From: Brucella tritici
GTDB lineage: Bacteria > Pseudomonadota > Alphaproteobacteria > Rhizobiales > Rhizobiaceae
DNA length: 64,000 nucleotides
Reading direction: 5' to 3'
Assembly: GCF_008932295.1 (NCBI RefSeq)
Contig: NZ_WBWA01000013.1
Coordinates: 1 to 64,000, forward strand
The notes beneath the pieces are model-generated. The model was not told where the DNA came from and did not search any database. It saw only the letters and a program-made list of their open reading frames with translations. Made by a program: the position numbers and the translations under genes. This document shows positions 59,931-64,000 of the stretch, in pieces. How positions within the stretch are numbered: the stretch's first letter is position 1; each line of letters begins with the position of its first letter.

Positions 59931-61124
59931 TTATCCAATGCCGATTTCTGAAAGCACGCTTCGGAAATTGCGTTCGCGCGCCGAGTAGTTTTCGATGACT
60001 TCGGGAATGTTCATCGCGGCGATGTGGTCGCTCACGAATGCCCTCCGGTCATTGGCCGCATTAAGATCACGGGCATCGATCTTCGGCAGACCGGAGAAGT
60101 TCAACATCTCGCGCATACGGTCATCGACGGCGACCATCAGGCTCGGCACACCAGCCTGCATGGAGATAACATTGCCATGGAACCGACGACCGAAGGAGAA
60201 ATCCATGGTCGAGCACCAGGCCCGCCATTGATTTGTATCGAGGAAGGCGTGAACGCTGATCTTCTTCTTGAGATCACCCGAGCCCTTATAGGTGAGTGGA
60301 CCGACAAGTTCGCCAGTGGTGGAATCGTAGGCGCGGCCATTGGCATCGGATTCAAGTTGCATATCGAAATGCAGAAGTTCGTCCTGAACCACATAGGCTG
60401 AACGGCCATCATCAGAACTCAGCGCATTCATGTCGCCGATGGTTTCAAGTTCTGCCCCCATATATCCGGTGAAGACAGTGCGCCCCTCACCCACTTTCAC
60501 ATCCGGCAGACGGCTGATCGCCTTGCGCATATTGTCCGGGCGGAAATAAAGCGACGGACAACCGACCGGACGGACATAGGAAAAGCCCTGATCACGGAGA
60601 TATCCGGCTGCATTTTCACCGCGCGTGAGAAAATAATGTTCGCGGGATTTGAGAACGTCCAAAAGCTTCTTCGTGCCCGCTGGCAGGCCGTCTTCACCCT
60701 CAATGTCAGGACGGTTCTGGATGCCTATACCAAGCATCACCACCGGCATGTCGAGTTTGGACAGAACGAGCGCTTCGGCATCTGCCGACAAGCCCTTGCG
60801 CAGAAGGTTTGCGCAAGTGAAGACGCAGATATCAAATTCCTTGTTGACCTCTTCGAGACCAGTTCCATTGTTCACGCAATTGTAGAGATGCCAGAACGGA
60901 ATGTGCTTGGCTGTCGGTAGCAGCGCCGTCATCGCGCCTTCGCCGATTAGATAATTGCCCGTATTGCTGATGTTCTTCAGCTCCTGGATGAAATTATCCC
61001 TGGATTCTGAATCACGCTGTTTTTCCGAGTAATGGACCTGCGCTTTATCCGCACGTTGGATAAGGCGCGTCAGATGGCTCGGAATGCCCGTGACAAGGAT
61101 TCTTGGATTGGTTGGGCGGCTCAT
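59931..61124 (-). CDS. Polysaccharide pyruvyl transferase family protein 2
   Basis: A 397-residue paralogue of the protein at 58641-59816. It has RILVTGIPSHLTRLIQ, KNISNTGNYLIGEGAMTALL, VVMLGIGIQNRPDIEGEDGL, EHYFLTRGENAAGYLRDQG, VRPVGCPSLYF and RRFHGNVISMQAGVPSLMVA. By eye, roughly half of the aligned N-terminal residues match. Two copies may modify two different sugars of one repeat unit, or one may have a new activity. It follows the glycosyltransferase by 21 bases. Confidence 0.85.
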   Translation of the reverse strand: MSRPTNPRILVTGIPSHLTRLIQRADKAQVHYSEKQRDSESRDNFIQELKNISNTGNYLIGEGAMTALLPTAKHIPFWHLYNCVNNGTGLEEVNKEFDICVFTCANLLRKGLSADAEALVLSKLDMPVVMLGIGIQNRPDIEGEDGLPAGTKKLLDVLKSREHYFLTRGENAAGYLRDQGFSYVRPVGCPSLYFRPDNMRKAISRLPDVKVGEGRTVFTGYMGAELETIGDMNALSSDDGRSAYVVQDELLHFDMQLESDANGRAYDSTTGELVGPLTYKGSGDLKKKISVHAFLDTNQWRAWCSTMDFSFGRRFHGNVISMQAGVPSLMVAVDDRMREMLNFSGLPKIDARDLNAANDRRAFVSDHIAAMNIPEVIENYSARERNFRSVLSEIGIG

Positions 61125-61145
61125 AGGTCGACCTTTCTGCTATAA

Positions 61146-63830
61146 TCAGGCAACTGCACGGCCGGGAAGAGCGGCAATCGTGCTGGCAGCGTCTGCAACA
61201 TCCGGCTGGGAAGACCGGGATTTCGGATAAGCGGGGCGTATTTCATTCGCCCAATCGGTAAATTCGGAGAAAGCCGAACTCCATGTGCGGTGAGCAGCGG
61301 AGGCGAGCGCACCTTCAGCGGTCCGCATCAGGGCTTCACGATCCTGCGCAAGAATGGTCAGAATGCGCGTCATGTCGGAGACGATCTGTGCATCGTTGCC
61401 ATTGCGGATGAGAATGCCATCGCGACCATGATTGATAAGCTCATCGACTGCACCAACGGCTGTGGCAACCGGCACGCAGCCAAGCTGCTGTGCTTCAGCA
61501 ATCATCAGCGGTGCACCTTCCCAGCGTGATGGCATCAAGAGAACATCGGCCCATGCGAGATGGTTCGCGATGTCCTTGCCATCGAAAACCGGCGGCGAAA
61601 CTTTCACACCCGCATCCTTCAAGCGTGTCATCCAAGATGCGCTTGGATCATCAGAGAGGATTTCGCCGCCAATTGCCTGCGCTTCGAAGGGAATACCCTG
61701 TTCTTTCAGCTTGACGATGGCGTCGTGCAGCCGGTCGATACCCTTCTGACGGTCGAGGCGCCCCATATAGAGCATTCGCATCGGCTCGCCCTTGCGGCCC
61801 TGCTTGCGCGCTGCGGTGACCTGCGTACGCAGTTTTGTATCGATTGAAAAACTGGCCCCGTTTGGCACGGAAAACACTTTTTCATAAGGAACGCCAAAGC
61901 TGTGCAGATAGATTTTCAGCTGATCAGAACAGGTCAGAAATGCATCATAGGCGTGTTCGAACGCAATCGCCGCATAGGGCTGCCCCGCCTGTCTGCGGAA
62001 GACCGTTTCGTCCACCACATGCAGGTAACAAGCGGTGCGCGTACCTTCGGAACGGAGCTTCCCCATCAGAGGATGCGCCGCCATGACGTGATTGTTTACG
62101 ACAAGATCGAAGCCTGAAAGCTGGCCACGCAGGATGCTCCAGTCAAGCGGGTGATCGTCGGTGATGAAGTCCTGACCGAGAAACCGGTTTGTGTCTCCCC
62201 AGGCCGGAATGCCGTCCTTCCAGAAATGCAGATAATCGAAGGACTGGTCGAACTCGTCGAGCACATCCATGCGCTCATTTCCGAGTACGAAAAGATGAGT
62301 TTCAAACCCCTGGTTCTTCAATTCGCGTCCGGCGGCATAGGCGACTTTTTCGGCACCGCCGAACGACGCATTCGGTACCAGAACGGCAGCCGTCTTCTTC
62401 CTTGCCGCATTATGAGCAAGCGGCAAAACGGGACCGCCGCCAAGCTCGTTACGCAGCACCTGATACATTTCAGAAAGTGCAGGCAGGCGACGCGGACGCC
62501 ATGTCCAGCGCATGGCCGCACTTTGCTTGAGCGGGCTCGTCGCAATTGATGTCACCAGATTGAGCATGGATTGCTCAGGCCGTGACAAGGCCCGGCGCTG
62601 ACGCACGCGCGGAAACGGGAAGCGTACCTTCATCCGCGCCGATGTGGGCCACAATTGCTGCGTGCCCAACGATGCAAACCAATCCAGCGCATCGTTTTCG
62701 ATGATGTCCTTGATCAGCTTCGTTGAGACGAAAATCAGGTCAGCGTGAGGTTGGCGCGTGCCGGACGGCATGATCTCGGTATCGATCCGCCGCTCGTCTT
62801 CGACATTGGTAAGTTCCACAAAGACGATATTGGCCTGTTCAGAAAGTTTTTCGAGCCGCGACAGGATATTCGGCAACAGTCGTGAACGCGCCAGAAGCTT
62901 CAGTGTCTCGGTATTTGACGAAGCGAGAAATGGCGGAAAGTGAAAATTATCCGGTTCGGAGACACTGCCCCAAAATGCTCGGATAGCATCATCGAATTTA
63001 AGGTCGGAGGTGCCAAGGCTGAGGTCGGTGAAAAGGCTGACTGTTCCCTCACCTGCTCGAATGACGCCATAGCGCGGACATTCCTCATGCTCGAATCCAA
63101 CGAGTGTCGGGCGCCGAAACAGCGCCTTGTGCCGCTTGCGCAAGAAACTGATCGACCCGGAACGGTCGCGATTGGCTTCCTTGAAACGGCTTTCCGCTCG
63201 CAGGCGATATTCGAAGCCGGTATCATGGCAAGGTGTGCCGACAAAACCCGCCTCAATCGCGGAGAGCCAGAACTCCCAGTCTTCAAAGCCATTTTGACGG
63301 TCGTCATCGAAACGGACACCACTGCGGAAAACATCCGCAGAAATCATAGATCCGGTATCACAGATGTTGTCAGTGATGCAGTGGATCAGTCGCGAATAGC
63401 TATCACCATAATGAGCGCGCCAATTAACAGAGAAGGTGTCGATATTGGTGTAGACCCAGCCCGCATTCGACGCCAGAAGCTTTCGATAAAGCGTATCGAT
63501 GGTGTGCGGCTGCACACGATTGTCAGCATCAACGAAATAGACTGCCTTCACATCGGGCATCTCTTCGAGAATATAGTCAACAGCGCGATTGCGCGCGCCA
63601 CCGGGGCCTGCATTCTCCCCAAAGATGATGTGAATATTGGGGTGAGCTGCCGCATAGAGGGTCAGACTGTCGAACACTTCGCGGCGCGGATCGCCATCGA
63701 CAGACACCACGATTTGTGTGCGGAAAACCGTTTCTGACGCCAGCACTGTCTCCAGCGCTTCGAGCGCCAGCGCCGCATGCCCATAAAGCGGCATGGCAAC
63801 GACGATCAAATCCTTGGACCTATCGTACAT
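61146..63830 (-). CDS. GT2-GT4 fusion glycosyltransferase
   Basis: An 894-residue two-enzyme fusion. The N-terminal half (about 1-300) is a GT-A family 2 transferase: VVAMPLYGHAALALEALETV, GENAGPGGARNRAVDYI, the DxD-like YFVDADNRVQ and a later FEDWEFWLSAIEAG. A linker region of about 150 residues follows. The C-terminal half (about 480-860) is a GT-B family 4 transferase: VPNASFGGAEKVAYAAG, MLYMGRLDRQKGIDRLHDAI and the donor site PSRWEGAPLMIAEAQQLG. Such fusions add two sugars in sequence to a growing glycan. It overlaps the upstream partial gene by 11 bases. Confidence 0.88.
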   Translation of the reverse strand: MYDRSKDLIVVAMPLYGHAALALEALETVLASETVFRTQIVVSVDGDPRREVFDSLTLYAAAHPNIHIIFGENAGPGGARNRAVDYILEEMPDVKAVYFVDADNRVQPHTIDTLYRKLLASNAGWVYTNIDTFSVNWRAHYGDSYSRLIHCITDNICDTGSMISADVFRSGVRFDDDRQNGFEDWEFWLSAIEAGFVGTPCHDTGFEYRLRAESRFKEANRDRSGSISFLRKRHKALFRRPTLVGFEHEECPRYGVIRAGEGTVSLFTDLSLGTSDLKFDDAIRAFWGSVSEPDNFHFPPFLASSNTETLKLLARSRLLPNILSRLEKLSEQANIVFVELTNVEDERRIDTEIMPSGTRQPHADLIFVSTKLIKDIIENDALDWFASLGTQQLWPTSARMKVRFPFPRVRQRRALSRPEQSMLNLVTSIATSPLKQSAAMRWTWRPRRLPALSEMYQVLRNELGGGPVLPLAHNAARKKTAAVLVPNASFGGAEKVAYAAGRELKNQGFETHLFVLGNERMDVLDEFDQSFDYLHFWKDGIPAWGDTNRFLGQDFITDDHPLDWSILRGQLSGFDLVVNNHVMAAHPLMGKLRSEGTRTACYLHVVDETVFRRQAGQPYAAIAFEHAYDAFLTCSDQLKIYLHSFGVPYEKVFSVPNGASFSIDTKLRTQVTAARKQGRKGEPMRMLYMGRLDRQKGIDRLHDAIVKLKEQGIPFEAQAIGGEILSDDPSASWMTRLKDAGVKVSPPVFDGKDIANHLAWADVLLMPSRWEGAPLMIAEAQQLGCVPVATAVGAVDELINHGRDGILIRNGNDAQIVSDMTRILTILAQDREALMRTAEGALASAAHRTWSSAFSEFTDWANEIRPAYPKSRSSQPDVADAASTIAALPGRAVA

Positions 63831-64000
63831 TCGCGGCCTCTTTGACTAATTCCTGACTCGAGCGCGCCTCGACGTGCTTGACCAGACGGAAGTTGAAAAC
63901 CTTGAGCCAGGAGAAGTCCACCGAGTCCGCCGCCGCCTTGCTCAAGACGATGAGATCCATCGTGCGATCGATCGGTTCTTCAAGCATAAAATTGATATCG
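63820..64000 (-). CDS. C-terminal end of an unidentified gene of the polysaccharide operon (partial)
   Basis: About 60 residues are open to a TAG at 63820-63822, ending SQELVKEAANVR. The visible part (MLEEPIDRTMDLIVLSKAAA, DSVDFSWLKVFNFRLVKHV) matches no motif I recognise. It shares strand with, and overlaps, the glycosyltransferase, so it belongs to the same operon, which continues past the right edge. Confidence 0.65.
   Translation of the reverse strand, partial: DINFMLEEPIDRTMDLIVLSKAAADSVDFSWLKVFNFRLVKHVEARSSQELVKEAANVR

Overview
The window looks like alphaproteobacterial, most probably Brucellaceae (Brucella/Ochrobactrum group) DNA. This rests on gene families (dctA next to dctBD with a sigma-54 promoter, an Ehu-type ectoine transporter with eut/doe genes, a rhizobial-type MetA), overall base composition, and four dispersed palindromes of a kind common between genes in Rhizobiales. 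It is chromosome-like accessory/metabolic territory: no rRNA, tRNA, CRISPR array, insertion sequence or phage gene was found.

Left part (1-13.7 kb): the 3' end of a probable phosphate acetyltransferase gene; a polar amino acid ABC transporter operon ending in a RocB-like M20 hydrolase, with a divergent Lrp/AsnC regulator; a MocR-type regulator divergent from a flavin/PNPOx-like protein; a GH25 lysozyme lipoprotein; metA, whose residue E111 predicts acetyl-CoA use, preceded by a SAM-I/SAM-IV-clan riboswitch candidate; a cutC-ROK kinase pair; and a DUF899/VOC operon facing a MarR regulator.

Middle (14-36 kb): a type II NADH dehydrogenase, the dctA / dctBD dicarboxylate system with a clear sigma-54 promoter and two enhancer-like sites, a GST and a DUF488 gene. 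Next come a His/Lys-rich, acid-shock-like (Asr-like) secreted protein and a second secreted protein, facing an OmpR/EnvZ-type two-component system. Then a nearly complete ectoine/hydroxyectoine catabolic island: doeD-doeC-doeX on the minus strand; eutB-eutC-doeA-doeB-ehuBCDA on the plus strand; and enuR. In this island 5-hydroxyectoine/ectoine is imported by EhuABCD, opened by DoeA, deacetylated by DoeB, transaminated by DoeD and oxidised to aspartate by DoeC, with EutB/EutC feeding hydroxyectoine in. No eutA was found.

Right part (37-64 kb): a LacI regulator and the scar of a deleted sugar ABC operon (a truncated binding protein joined to an oxidoreductase that has lost its start), with its two LacI-type operators still present; a glutathione-independent formaldehyde dehydrogenase; a large autotransporter with a small HTH protein and a DUF2865 protein; an AT-rich intergenic stretch and an unannotated 33-residue membrane peptide; a LysR/SDR pair; a very large alpha-2-macroglobulin with a PAN/Apple-like N-terminus, paired with penicillin-binding protein 1C. 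Last is a minus-strand polysaccharide operon, running off the right edge, with a GT2-GT4 fusion, two paralogous pyruvyl-transferase-family proteins, a periplasmic glycoside-hydrolase-like protein and an SGNH-like protein. This last operon is the best candidate for an undescribed pathway.
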